DNA from: Bacillus sp. 03113
Lineage (GTDB): Bacteria > Bacillota > Bacilli > Bacillales > Cytobacillaceae
Direction of reading: 5' to 3'
DNA: 64,000 bases
Assembly (NCBI RefSeq): GCF_006546985.1
Contig: NZ_VATK01000008.1
Coordinates: 145,951-209,950 of the forward strand
Position numbers and translations under genes: made by a program. Below, one piece after another: positions 8,458 through 17,251 of the stretch. A model generated the notes under the pieces. The model ran no database searches. It saw only the letters and a program-made list of their open reading frames with translations, and was not told the DNA's origin. The stretch's first letter is position 1, and each line of letters starts with the position of its first letter.

Positions 8458-10350
8458 TTACCCCTCCTTACCGATATATCTCACACTTCCGTACCCATAA
8501 TCAGTTGAGTTTTCTCCATACATCCTCCAATATATGGCTCTTAAATTACCGGTTGGTGTACCAAGATCAATAAGCGCCTCTTTTCGATAGCCTTGTTCAG
8601 CATCCCACCGTGTCTCAGTAAAATAAGTTGAACTGACAACAATTTCGTCATTCTCGTCTGTTAAATCAAAAACGAGCGTGCCGAGCATGCCGTTTTCGGT
8701 CTTCATATTAACGACAACATGCAAGTATCTACAATCATGTTTAAATGTATATCGTTGAATATTGTCACGGTTAGTTGTGTGTACACGGTAAAATTGTCCA
8801 TCTTTCTCAACGCCCTCCGTTTGAAAAGGCGGCTCACTCCCTTGGATTCCAAATGCATTTTGCAATATTCCATCATTGACGACTTTGTACCCATCTGGAC
8901 GCTCAATGATCATAGCTCCCTTTGCGATATAAAGACCATCTGAATTTAGTTTTACATATTTATTCGAATCTGCTGCATTAATGGCAATAAGTTCATTCCC
9001 ATCCCAATAAAAAAGATCATCGTCACCGATAATCTGAATATTGTTCGTTTTAATTTGTCCAGCTATCAGTAGTGCTGTGTTGATTCCTTCTGCAGTTATC
9101 GCATTTGGGAATGTAACTCCTCCATCTGTCGTAACACCGATGCCTGTGGATCGTAATACAACAAATTTATTAGGATCATTAGGATCCCTAGCGAGAATAC
9201 CCATACCTGGCGGATATTCTAATTCTGTTAAAGAATTATTCAGTGCTTCGGTTGCCCGTTGAACAGATTCTTCGTATACGTCATAACGCAATTTCCCTTT
9301 GTTCTCATCATAAATTTTATTTAATAGCGACTTCTGATAACTTAAAAATGATTTTGCAAAAGTCTTTTTATAATTAGCTAGAGCAACTCTTGGTGACTTC
9401 TTACTCTCTGGATAAAGCTCTATTTCCATAATTCGAAGGTCAACGTCTACCCCCAATTCTTCTAAGATGGTTGGTACTACGTCTCCTCTTTCGGGTACTG
9501 GCTTTGTATATCCAGCGTCTTGCAGCACGATAAATTCTAAATCAAAAAATACGTCCGGTTCATCTTGAATGTTTGCTGCTAAATGCTCTATTAATGTATA
9601 GTTATTTGTTATCGTTTCATTTGAGTACGGTGGAGCATCTTTGTACTCAATATTGCCATCTTCGTCCATGTAAAAACTAGCATTAGGACTAACATATTCA
9701 GCAGAAACAATTGGTGTTCCATCTTGATTTCGCTTGCCTGTTCCCTTAATTCGCGTTGATAGATTACTTGTATCAATATTCTTTTTAAATGTCTTTATAT
9801 TGTGATTATGCCTAAACTGCATGTCGATAAAAGAACCAATTTGGTTTCGAATTCTTATTTCATTTCCAATGATCTCAAACTCTGCTTCGAAGCGCTCTAT
9901 TACTTTATTAAATAGTGCTAAACAGTTATCATTTCCAAAGTTTTCGAATTCCAAATTTCCAAAAGCATCAATTATGGAAAATGTCCAACGAGTCCCAGTA
10001 AAAATGAAAGAGAGTAATTCGTTTATTGACTTTAATCCTGTAGATAACACTGATTCTCTCCTAGTATCGATAATGTCATAAAATCGATGCCTAGCTTCTG
10101 TGATGATTTTGACCGGAGTGTTCTTAATCAGACGTTCATCCATTTTCTTAATACGATATTGATGACCTTCGTACCCAATGAATTCCTCATTTTGAATCAA
10201 ATTAAATCCGAATTGATTCATTTCGGTTTTGGGAATAAAAAAAGAGAGTGGACCGTATTGGTTTACTCCTCCCTTTAAAACTAAATCTTTGTAATTACTT
10301 AATGGCTCAATTTCTCTATTTCTAGTTATGACCTCTAAAATATTAATCAC
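8458..10350 (-). CDS. Tail-associated protein Tal (prophage tail endopeptidase family)
   Basis: 630 aa, GTG start. The N-terminal 370 residues match the gp27-like hub of Firmicute siphophages (phage minor structural/prophage tail protein): GYEGHQYRIKKMDERL, AEFEIIGNEIRIRNQIG and a STRIKGTGKR domain. The remainder is a beta-rich extension with ITAEGINTALLIAGQIKTNNI, the region where baseplate proteins connect to fibres. No clear lysozyme or peptidase motif is seen, so this is probably the structural form. It follows Dit by 8 bases and anchors the fibre proteins. Confidence 0.8.
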   Translation of the reverse strand: MINILEVITRNREIEPLSNYKDLVLKGGVNQYGPLSFFIPKTEMNQFGFNLIQNEEFIGYEGHQYRIKKMDERLIKNTPVKIITEARHRFYDIIDTRRESVLSTGLKSINELLSFIFTGTRWTFSIIDAFGNLEFENFGNDNCLALFNKVIERFEAEFEIIGNEIRIRNQIGSFIDMQFRHNHNIKTFKKNIDTSNLSTRIKGTGKRNQDGTPIVSAEYVSPNASFYMDEDGNIEYKDAPPYSNETITNNYTLIEHLAANIQDEPDVFFDLEFIVLQDAGYTKPVPERGDVVPTILEELGVDVDLRIMEIELYPESKKSPRVALANYKKTFAKSFLSYQKSLLNKIYDENKGKLRYDVYEESVQRATEALNNSLTELEYPPGMGILARDPNDPNKFVVLRSTGIGVTTDGGVTFPNAITAEGINTALLIAGQIKTNNIQIIGDDDLFYWDGNELIAINAADSNKYVKLNSDGLYIAKGAMIIERPDGYKVVNDGILQNAFGIQGSEPPFQTEGVEKDGQFYRVHTTNRDNIQRYTFKHDCRYLHVVVNMKTENGMLGTLVFDLTDENDEIVVSSTYFTETRWDAEQGYRKEALIDLGTPTGNLRAIYWRMYGENSTDYGYGSVRYIGKEG

Positions 10351-10358
10351 CTACGATC

Positions 10359-11192
10359 TTAAAAATAATAAAACCGAAAATCGAAAGAGATTTCAAAGCT
10401 CCCTACAGCTCCTACTAATTCGAAATCATTCCAACCTGGAGCTAATTTTATTAATTTTCGGTTTGTATCTCCAAAAACAGGGACTATACCATTTTTAAGA
10501 GATCGAGTACGATTTATTTCAATAGATTCTCCAGCTGCTGTTGATCCATTATATGTCCAGGTGTTGAGTGTAGTAAGGTTCTTGATTTGTAGATTATTTG
10601 ACTCTCCTTGATATTTAATAATCAAAGGAAATTTTTCTGGATCAATAGTCTCATCACCAGCGTTATAAATCTTGAATGTATTTGTATTAAGCTTGTATAT
10701 TAAATCATCTGCTAATAATCCTTGACCGATTTGCCAAAGTTCTGCATCGAATGTAAGAGGATCTAATGTAGTTCCAATAGATTCGGAAAATGAACTATGG
10801 CTAATAAAATTTAGCATGAAATCACTGTAAGTCCCGATTTTAGATGGATCCCATTCATCACTTACTTCCACAAGCCAACGTTTACCAGGTTCAGAATCAA
10901 CAATTAAATAAAATTCATCTAATATCATAAAGATCTGAAAAAGTTTATTTCGAAGAAGGGCATAATCATAACTATCCACTGCAAATGAGGAGCATTCAGC
11001 AATTATCTTACGTTCTCCCCATGTTTTTCCTAATCGTATAGATCCATTTATATTATCTGAAGTTTCGGTGTAAATTTGCGGTTTTGGTGAAAAGATCGTT
11101 AGCTTTTTTACTAAAACACCAAAATCATTGGCCATATCAAAGATTTTCCCGTCTTTTGTAACGATCTTAAAATTATCTAACGTTTTGATCAC
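10359..11192 (-). CDS. Distal tail protein Dit
   Basis: 277 aa, GTG start behind GGGGGTG, overlapping the tape-measure stop by four bases (GTGA). The N-terminal 130 residues fit the phage_tail/SPP1 gp19.1-type Dit ring domain (ITTKDGK-like opening, ERKIIAECSSF, KRWLVEVSDEWDP). The second half holds a galectin-like beta-sandwich (YNAGDETIDPEKFPLIIKYQ, NDFELVGA). Dit forms the hub ring between the tail tube and Tal, consistent with its position. Confidence 0.8.
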   Translation of the reverse strand: MIKTLDNFKIVTKDGKIFDMANDFGVLVKKLTIFSPKPQIYTETSDNINGSIRLGKTWGERKIIAECSSFAVDSYDYALLRNKLFQIFMILDEFYLIVDSEPGKRWLVEVSDEWDPSKIGTYSDFMLNFISHSSFSESIGTTLDPLTFDAELWQIGQGLLADDLIYKLNTNTFKIYNAGDETIDPEKFPLIIKYQGESNNLQIKNLTTLNTWTYNGSTAAGESIEINRTRSLKNGIVPVFGDTNRKLIKLAPGWNDFELVGAVGSFEISFDFRFYYF

Positions 11193-14155
11193 GATTTCAC
11201 CCCCGCTTTGATGAGCTCGTTTTCAAATTCCAGCTGTTGTTTAGTCATAATTTCATCATATAAATCTTTATCCATTGACCCTTCTACGGTTATAAAGTTG
11301 GTAACTTGCTGACTATACGATCTTGGAGATTCATTTTGATTTGGCTTAACAAATCCAGCATCGATCATTCTAAAAAGATTTGCTTGTTGCGCTTCTGTTA
11401 TAACCCATTCATTCCGAAGTAAGCGGACATCGACCTCATTATGCATGGGTGAATTCATAAATTGAGAAGCTAATCCACCTGTATGAAGCATAGGCATTTG
11501 ACCATGACCTACGATCCCACCAGTATGATAGGTTCCTCTATTTATTCTATTGACTATTGCACGCGTAGGAGTTTGGACCACATTTACCGTTTTAGTAATA
11601 GATGCTCCTAACACACTGTTCATAGTGCGTCCTTCATTTGTGATCTCCTGTACTTTTGTTTTAGCTCCTTGAAGTCTGTCTATTTGTGATTGGATGGCTC
11701 CAACGGCCGCTTGGTATTCTTGGGTTGTCCTTGCGGCGGCAGGTGTACTAGCTTCGAGATTCCTTTTCTGCTCTTCAAGTTTTTCTATTTCTGCATCAAT
11801 AACATTTAACGCTTCACCCTTTTTAGCAGTCAGACCAACTTGGCGAAGTTCCAAGTCAACCATTTTTTGGTTAACTGCATCTAGTTTGCCTATCTCTTCA
11901 TCAATCTTAGCAGCTTCTTCACCTTTTGCCTTAATATTCTCTAGATTTTGAGCGTACTGATCACGAAGCTCTTGTAATTTTAAACGTTCTTTGACAGTTA
12001 TACGATCTAATATAAATGCTTCTTCATTATTTCCTTTGTCTTTTGCAGTACGAATTTCAGCTTCTCTTTCCGCAACAAGATCAATTTGATCCTTTAGTTC
12101 TTTTTCAATGCTATTTCTTTCTTCTGAAAGCTGATTCAAATCTCCCTGAATTTGTTTTCTTTTTTCAAGATTTTCTTGCATATTCGCTTCTGCTGCTGCC
12201 TTTGCAGCTTCAAGATCAAGCCTTAGTTGTTCAACCTTCTCTTGTGTCAGTTTTTTAGCTGCATCTGTATTCTCCAACATTATTTTCCCTTGATCTGATA
12301 GAACAATATTTGATTCTGGAACCTTCTCTATTATTTTGTCGTTCAATTCTAGAAATTCCGCAAACTCTACGTTTGTCAATCCTGACTTTTCAAGAAGTTT
12401 ATCTTGTTCGTCTTTCAATTTAGTAATAGTATTTGGATCAACTGTTTGCTTAATCTCGTTATTAATATCAAGATAACGACCAAGTTCATAGGTTGTAAGG
12501 CTCATTTTATTTTTCAATTCATCGTATCTAGATGTCATCGAATTGAGAGATTCTATTTCTTTTTGTGCAGTAACAAGACGTTCTAACGAAACCTCTTCCA
12601 TTTCCCTCTGATGTACAATAGTACTTGCTATAGCACCACCAAGTAAAGAGATACCTACTATCAGCCATCCACCAGGACCCATAGAAAACATTAAACCTTT
12701 TACTGCGATCGCAAGCTTACTAATTGTAGAAATTGTAAGAGCAATGGCCGAAGAAGCACCTGCAAAAGCAATCCCAGCATTGACTGTAGACATATCCATT
12801 TCTGCAATCGTACTAACAGCATTTGCACCTAGTTTAGTAATGTCTGTTAAAAACGGAAGAAACTCTTTCCCTAGTTTTATTCCAATCGTTTCAAGGGCCC
12901 CATTTAGTTCGTCATAGGCTCCTTTTAAATTGTCTTTCATTACATCTGCAGCTGCTTTGGACGCACCAGCACTATCTTTTAGAGAATTTGTTAATTCATC
13001 TATGGTTTGAGGTCCTGCTTTCATAAGGGAAAGCATACCCGAAACAGCTTCAGTTCCAACAAGACTTGCCAACGTGGCTGCTTGTTGAGTCTCTGTTTGC
13101 CCTTCCATGGACTTCCTAAGGTTGTCCACTAATTTTGATAGGCCTACAAAGTTCCCTTTTGAATCCGTTATCGCAATGCCCATTTTCTTCATCATCTTTG
13201 AGTTTTCATCAGATGGATTTAAAAGAGAAAGTAACGTAGCACGTAACGTTGTACCTGCTTGCTCTCCTTCCATTCCCGCATTCGTCATTACCCCGATCGA
13301 AGCTGCCAATTCTTCAAGACTTATTCCAAGTGCAGCTGCAGGAGGACCAGCATATTTCAGTGCATATTGCATATCCGTGATATCAGCAGCTGAAATATTT
13401 GCTGTTTTAGCCAAGATATCTGCTACTTTACTTGCTTTACTAGCTTCTAACGAAAAAATATTAAGGGTTGATGCAACAACTTGAGAAGTTTTAGATAAAT
13501 CGGCACCTGATGCTTCAGCTGCAGCAATAACCCCTGGCATGGCTGATATGATTTCATTAGCATTAAATCCCATCGCTGCCATCTCTTCAAAACCAACAGC
13601 AACTTCTGATGCTGATTTAGAAGTAGTAGCCCCTAAACTAAGAGCAGAATTCTCAAGATCTTTAAATTCATCATCCGTTGCACCCGATATGGCTTTTACA
13701 CGGCTCATTTGCGCTTCGAAATCCATGGCTGTTTTTACACTTACACCGATGGCCGCAACAACAGCTGCACCAACACCAGCTGCCGCAGTTTGTATATCTG
13801 TTAACGATTCTTCGAATGACTTGGTCCCACTCTCAGCTCGCTCAATTTCAGCAGTGATTTTCTCAATTTCACTGCTATCCATCCCTAATCCTTCAAGCTC
13901 AGTTCTTACATCTGCTAACATTTGCTGAAGTATTTGTGGATTAGCTCTTCTAATTTGTTTGTTGATCTTGTCAATTTGTTCTGAAGATATCCCAATGGTT
14001 TGTAATGACGAATTTAATGATTGAAAACGGATATTTACGTCGTTTGCTGATCGGCCTGCATGTTGCAAATGATTTCTTGTATCTTCCATCCGTTGTTGGA
14101 ATTGCTGTGATTCGAGCGTTAACCTTGCCCTTAATTCACCAAGATCCGTGGCCAT
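11189..14155 (-). CDS. Tail tape measure protein
   Basis: 988 aa, the longest gene of the window. The conserved TIGR01760-type core lies at about residues 140-430 (LGISLEELAASIGVMTNAGM, EGEQAGTTLRATLLSLLNPS). A hydrophobic stretch around 480-520 (SMGPGGWLIVGISLLGGAIA) is followed by long coiled coils at 530-830. In this family length sets tail length; by the usual scaling 988 residues would give a tail of roughly 150 nm (inference). It is the first gene after the frameshifted chaperone pair, as in lambda-type phages. Confidence 0.92.
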   Translation of the reverse strand: MATDLGELRARLTLESQQFQQRMEDTRNHLQHAGRSANDVNIRFQSLNSSLQTIGISSEQIDKINKQIRRANPQILQQMLADVRTELEGLGMDSSEIEKITAEIERAESGTKSFEESLTDIQTAAAGVGAAVVAAIGVSVKTAMDFEAQMSRVKAISGATDDEFKDLENSALSLGATTSKSASEVAVGFEEMAAMGFNANEIISAMPGVIAAAEASGADLSKTSQVVASTLNIFSLEASKASKVADILAKTANISAADITDMQYALKYAGPPAAALGISLEELAASIGVMTNAGMEGEQAGTTLRATLLSLLNPSDENSKMMKKMGIAITDSKGNFVGLSKLVDNLRKSMEGQTETQQAATLASLVGTEAVSGMLSLMKAGPQTIDELTNSLKDSAGASKAAADVMKDNLKGAYDELNGALETIGIKLGKEFLPFLTDITKLGANAVSTIAEMDMSTVNAGIAFAGASSAIALTISTISKLAIAVKGLMFSMGPGGWLIVGISLLGGAIASTIVHQREMEEVSLERLVTAQKEIESLNSMTSRYDELKNKMSLTTYELGRYLDINNEIKQTVDPNTITKLKDEQDKLLEKSGLTNVEFAEFLELNDKIIEKVPESNIVLSDQGKIMLENTDAAKKLTQEKVEQLRLDLEAAKAAAEANMQENLEKRKQIQGDLNQLSEERNSIEKELKDQIDLVAEREAEIRTAKDKGNNEEAFILDRITVKERLKLQELRDQYAQNLENIKAKGEEAAKIDEEIGKLDAVNQKMVDLELRQVGLTAKKGEALNVIDAEIEKLEEQKRNLEASTPAAARTTQEYQAAVGAIQSQIDRLQGAKTKVQEITNEGRTMNSVLGASITKTVNVVQTPTRAIVNRINRGTYHTGGIVGHGQMPMLHTGGLASQFMNSPMHNEVDVRLLRNEWVITEAQQANLFRMIDAGFVKPNQNESPRSYSQQVTNFITVEGSMDKDLYDEIMTKQQLEFENELIKAGVKS

Positions 14156-14179
14156 TATTTTTTGATTACCTCCTTTCTA

Positions 14180-14874
14180 TCAAGTTTTGTTGGCTCCTAA
14201 ATTGGTCATCATGCGTAGCTCTTCCATTTTTTCACGAGAAAAGGATTGATTTAGATTTAATTCAGAGGTTAGTTGTTTCATAAATTTATTAAACTCTTCT
14301 TCTTCTAACGATCGTCGATTCGTAGCTAATTGAATCATCACTTTTTCAAGAACTTTATCGTTATGTTCCTTTGCCTTTTTTTCTAAAAGAACAGGTAGAT
14401 CAACCATGTAATATTCGGTTTCAATTGCTATTTGTGAAACCCCTAATTTAAAAGCAGCTTGCAAAAGAAACTCATCTATGGAAATAAAAGTGCCTTCTAC
14501 TTTTGTTGTTTCGGTAGAAGGCTTTTTACGTTTTTTACGACATTATTCAAATTATTATTCTTAGCTGTTTTGACTAGATATTGAACAATTTCATCTAATC
14601 CAGCATTTTCGGCAATGTAGTCCCTATCAATTCCTGACAGCACGGATACAATCGCTACTACTTCATCCAAAGCTATGTCACATGCAGATAAAACATAAGA
14701 ATAAAAATCTTCTTTTGGAGCAAGCAATACTTGCACGATAAGACCTGGTAACTTGTCTAAAGTACCGAATAATTTTCTCCATAAATTAGGTGTTAACTTT
14801 GGTATATCAACTTGTTTTTTCCCAAGAAAAACTGCGTTTTCATTCTTTACAGCACTTTTTAGCATTTTTAACAT
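14180..14874 (-). CDS. Tail assembly chaperone, frameshifted long form (gpGT-like)
   Basis: The two frames 14497-14874 and 14180-14530 join by a -1 slip at A AAA AAC (14536 to 14530, minus strand). After slipping, translation reads RKKPSTETTKVEG, then ISIDEFLLQAAFKLG, giving about 231 aa. The basic KKP linker and the T-domain with EEEEFNKFMKQL are typical of gpGT proteins that recruit tape measure and tube subunits. The downstream frame has no good own start. Position between the tail tube and tape-measure genes is canonical. Confidence 0.8.
14497..14874 (-). CDS. Tail assembly chaperone, short form (gpG-like)
   Basis: 125 aa ending KSLLPKQQK. Mostly helical, with LTPNLWRKLFGTLDKLPGLI and a C-terminal NNNLNNVVKN stretch where the slippery site sits at codons 113-115. 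It is made in excess over the frameshifted product and coats the tape measure during tail assembly. An upstream hairpin (14896-14925) separates it from the tail tube gene. Confidence 0.8.
   Translation of the reverse strand: MLKMLKSAVKNENAVFLGKKQVDIPKLTPNLWRKLFGTLDKLPGLIVQVLLAPKEDFYSYVLSACDIALDEVVAIVSVLSGIDRDYIAENAGLDEIVQYLVKTAKNNNLNNVVKNVKSLLPKQQK
14530..14536 (-). other. -1 programmed frameshift site A AAA AAC
   Basis: The heptamer lies in phase (GTA AAA AAC) at codons 113-115 of the short chaperone. It is a canonical X XXY YYZ slippery sequence, and the new frame is open to the end of the T domain. A second weaker A AAA AGC lies two codons downstream. Confidence 0.8.
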
Positions 14875-14892
14875 TTTGAGTCCTCCATGAAC

Positions 14893-14925
14893 AAAAAGAG
14901 AGCACCTTTTTAAGCGCCCTCTCTT
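14893..14925 (-). terminator. Attenuator between tail tube and chaperone genes
   Basis: AAGAGAG pairs with CTCTCTT, with extra C-G pairs beyond a bulge, followed by TTTTTG on the minus strand. Its place after the tail tube gene fits a need for far more tube subunits than chaperone. Confidence 0.55.
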
Positions 14926-14931
14926 GTATTA

Positions 14932-15468
14932 TTAAGCAGGAATAACAACAGCCTCATCTCCTAGGAAATAAAGCAAACCTGTGTCATCTGGATAACCAGC
15001 AAACGTGATATTGCAAACACGTTCATTATCGGAATTATACGTCCATTGTACTTCTGGTAAAGGGCCGCCTAGAGGAATTGTGATGTAGTCATTAGGAGTC
15101 GTTCCTTCAGATGTAGGCTTCACGACCACTTTTTTAGCATTTTTAACTAAATCAATGCCAGCTTTAGCATATACATTTAACCGCTTTTTAACATTTTGAG
15201 GATCTGTAGCATCCTCTGCATATACACTACCAGGTGTTACTACACCTAATTTTTTTAAATCATGCAAAGCAAAAGGTACGACTAATTGGCACGTTCCACC
15301 TTTTAAAATAGATTTAACAGGTGTGTCTCCAAACTGATCAACTGTAATATCTTGCTTAGTGAAATTCGCACTAAAAACAATTCCGCCCTTTGTGATGTCA
15401 AATATAGTCGGAGTCGTTTCACCAAATTCCACTATGGCAGGCCCAATTGGGACATTAATTACTGTCAT
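14932..15468 (-). CDS. Major tail protein (tail tube)
   Basis: 178 aa, beginning MTVINVPIGPAIVEFGE. It is beta-rich with the single-domain tube layout and the YNSDNERVCNITFAGYPDD strand near the end that is common in Firmicute tail tube proteins. It is followed by an attenuator-like hairpin and the chaperone pair, and preceded by the tail-completion gene. It forms the tail tube around the tape measure. Confidence 0.8.
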   Translation of the reverse strand: MTVINVPIGPAIVEFGETTPTIFDITKGGIVFSANFTKQDITVDQFGDTPVKSILKGGTCQLVVPFALHDLKKLGVVTPGSVYAEDATDPQNVKKRLNVYAKAGIDLVKNAKKVVVKPTSEGTTPNDYITIPLGGPLPEVQWTYNSDNERVCNITFAGYPDDTGLLYFLGDEAVVIPA

Positions 15469-15485
15469 GTTTTATAACTCCTTTC

Positions 15486-15887
15486 TTAAAAAGATTGTAG
15501 TTTAAATCGAAAATTAGTAGAAAATACTGGTCTATCCAATGTATCTAATCCAATCGGAATCGGATTACTCTGCATGGCCTTGCTGAAATACACTAGATTA
15601 TTACCAATTTCATAGTGTTTCTTTTTATCTAAAAACTTGATCAAACTTATAGCTAACTGTTCTGTTGAATCCATTTGTAAAGGGTCCGTCTTGTAATTTT
15701 TCCCCTTCACAATTACTTGAAAGGATGGAAATTCAATTGGCAAATCATTATCTGACTCACTGCCACCTGAACCAAAAACAAAAAGAGCCGGCAATTGGCT
15801 CTCATCTACATCAGGCATAAAATTTGCGTCAGGGAATACGTTGAATCCTTCTGATACTAAAAAATCGATCAATTCTTTTCCTCTCAT
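15486..15887 (-). CDS. Tail terminator / completion protein
   Basis: 133 aa. The pattern LIDFLVSEGF-VFPDANFMPDVDES, then SFQVIVKGKNYKTDPLQMDS and a C-terminal STNFRF strand matches minor capsid/tail-completion proteins between the gp10-like and tail tube genes. Shine-Dalgarno GAGGTG precedes the ATG. It would cap the tail for joining to the head. Confidence 0.65.
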   Translation of the reverse strand: MRGKELIDFLVSEGFNVFPDANFMPDVDESQLPALFVFGSGGSESDNDLPIEFPSFQVIVKGKNYKTDPLQMDSTEQLAISLIKFLDKKKHYEIGNNLVYFSKAMQSNPIPIGLDTLDRPVFSTNFRFKLQSF

Positions 15888-15901
15888 GTTATCACCTCAA
15901 C

Positions 15902-16351
15902 TTAAATAGCAAGGGCATTACGTAACTCATCAATAATGAGGCGTTCGTTAATCACAATTGCATTTTCGAGATATTTTTTTCCAGGAGTGTATCCTTTGTA
16001 TGAAGGTTTTGACCCTGTGACAGGACCAGGAGACATATAAATTACTCTTCCATCTTCTGTTTTACGAAATCCTTCGTGTTGAACAGTTGCATAATGGTCA
16101 ACTTCTGAACTTACACCGAAATCAATGTATTTGCTTTTTATCATAGTTTTTACTTCTCCTACATGGAGTGAAGCTTCTAAATCACCACTTCCCGGTGCAA
16201 CAGGAGCTAATTTTTTGGCATCCTCAATGACTTTTTCAGCCAATCGCGTAAGTGTTTGATCAATCCTTTGCTCCATTTCCCTCTCGATTTGATCAAGACG
16301 ACTAATCATTGCGCCAATACCATCGATAGAAAATATCTCACGACTACCCAT
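15902..16351 (-). CDS. HK97 gp10-like tail-joining protein
   Basis: 149 aa. A coiled N-terminal part (ISRLDQIEREMEQRIDQTLTRL) leads to EDAKKLAPVAPGSGDLEASL, the signature of the HK97-gp10 family, followed by a strand region with VDHYATVQHEG. It overlaps the previous gene by 8 bases. These proteins act at the head-tail interface. Confidence 0.8.
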   Translation of the reverse strand: MGSREIFSIDGIGAMISRLDQIEREMEQRIDQTLTRLAEKVIEDAKKLAPVAPGSGDLEASLHVGEVKTMIKSKYIDFGVSSEVDHYATVQHEGFRKTEDGRVIYMSPGPVTGSKPSYKGYTPGKKYLENAIVINERLIIDELRNALAI

Positions 16352-16661
16352 AAATAACGACCTTTTTTACATCATCAGTACCCATGTTCTTTTTAATCTC
16401 AATGTGTTTTATATCATAAAGAATCTCTTTTCCTAACGCATTAGTATATAAAAAGTAGTCTTGAGTTTTGATCACTTGTGGTCCTTCGAGATGGATTTCT
16501 CCAATACTGACCACATCTTCACCTTTGTCATTTTTGACGAGCTTTTGCTCCTCAACGACCTTTGCTTTCTTTGATATGGAATTATAACCTGTTACACGAT
16601 TCCAAGTATCAATAATGGCAGAAAAATGAGTGATATTTGCTGGATATCCAAAAAGACTCAT
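16344..16661 (-). CDS. Head-tail stopper-like protein (105 aa)
   Basis: 105 aa, beta-rich (LYTNALGKEILYDIKHIEIKK). It is placed between the connector adaptor and the gp10-like gene, where SPP1 gp16-type stoppers are found. It overlaps both neighbours by 4 to 8 bases. The assignment is by position and size. Confidence 0.55.
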   Translation of the reverse strand: MSLFGYPANITHFSAIIDTWNRVTGYNSISKKAKVVEEQKLVKNDKGEDVVSIGEIHLEGPQVIKTQDYFLYTNALGKEILYDIKHIEIKKNMGTDDVKKVVIYG

Positions 16662-17020
16662 ATCAAGCTTCCACCTTCAAGGATTACGGTTTCTTCGATT
16701 AGCTCATATGCTGGTGAACCCAATATCTCACGAACATCAGGGGCAACTTTATCTCTCTCTAAATAATCAATTCGGTCTAAACCTTCACTTACAGACTTAA
16801 CGCCTTGTTTTTGAAGCTTGAGAGCAGGATCTAGCCCTTGAAGCTCCCAGATAGACTGGTATGCTACTATTTCATCAGTAAGTTCAATTTCCGGATACCA
16901 TCGAGATAAATTACGGGATGCTTGCTTAATAGCAATCTCTTTTTTGGTTGAATCATCCCAAGCTTTAGAATCTAAGACATTTGATTGAATCCATACCTCA
17001 ACCTCTTCTAATGTCGTCAT
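16658..17020 (-). CDS. Head completion / connector adaptor protein
   Basis: About 120 aa. I start at ATG 17020 (MTTLEEVEVWI) because AGGTG sits 6 bases upstream; a GTG at 17029 is also open. Helical, with IAIKQASRNLSRWYPEIEL resembling gp15/gp6-type connectors that assemble beneath the portal. It overlaps the stopper gene by four bases. Confidence 0.65.
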   Translation of the reverse strand: MTTLEEVEVWIQSNVLDSKAWDDSTKKEIAIKQASRNLSRWYPEIELTDEIVAYQSIWELQGLDPALKLQKQGVKSVSEGLDRIDYLERDKVAPDVREILGSPAYELIEETVILEGGSLI

Positions 17021-17029
17021 GTTTTTCAC

Positions 17030-17188
17030 CTACTCTGCAGGTGGGGAAACCTGAGGTTTAATAATTTCCTCAGCAGCACCAAGTTCGATCAAACGATCTC
17101 CATCTTCTTTTTTTACTTTCTTAATTTCTTCATTAGGTTTATACCATTTACTGTTATGTTTGATATTAGTTAGGACTTTTAATTCCAT
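17030..17188 (-). CDS. Small phage structural-region protein (52 aa)
   Basis: Reads MELKVLTNIKHNSKWYKPNE, then charged helix residues and an ELGAAEEI ending. GGATGACAGAG precedes the ATG; an earlier ATG at 17197 is too close to the ribosome site. Small proteins of the form V-L-T-x-I-K-H-x-x-K-W-Y-K-P-x-E are common between capsid and connector genes of Firmicute phages. Their role is unknown. Confidence 0.75.
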   Translation of the reverse strand: MELKVLTNIKHNSKWYKPNEEIKKVKKEDGDRLIELGAAEEIIKPQVSPPAE

Positions 17189-17251
17189 CTCTGTCATCCT
17201 TTCAAATCAAAGTGAAAAGGGAATCAACATTTAAGTTGACACCCTTATAAT

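Noticed and set aside
11694..13928. Several long open frames on the plus strand opposite the tape measure gene
   Set aside because: They have no ribosome sites, low-complexity Ser/Ala/Pro content and mirror the codon bias of the tape measure gene.
14521..14529. Second slippery-like sequence A AAA AGC as the frameshift site
   Set aside because: The upstream A AAA AAC is a far better heptamer and gives the typical KKP linker.
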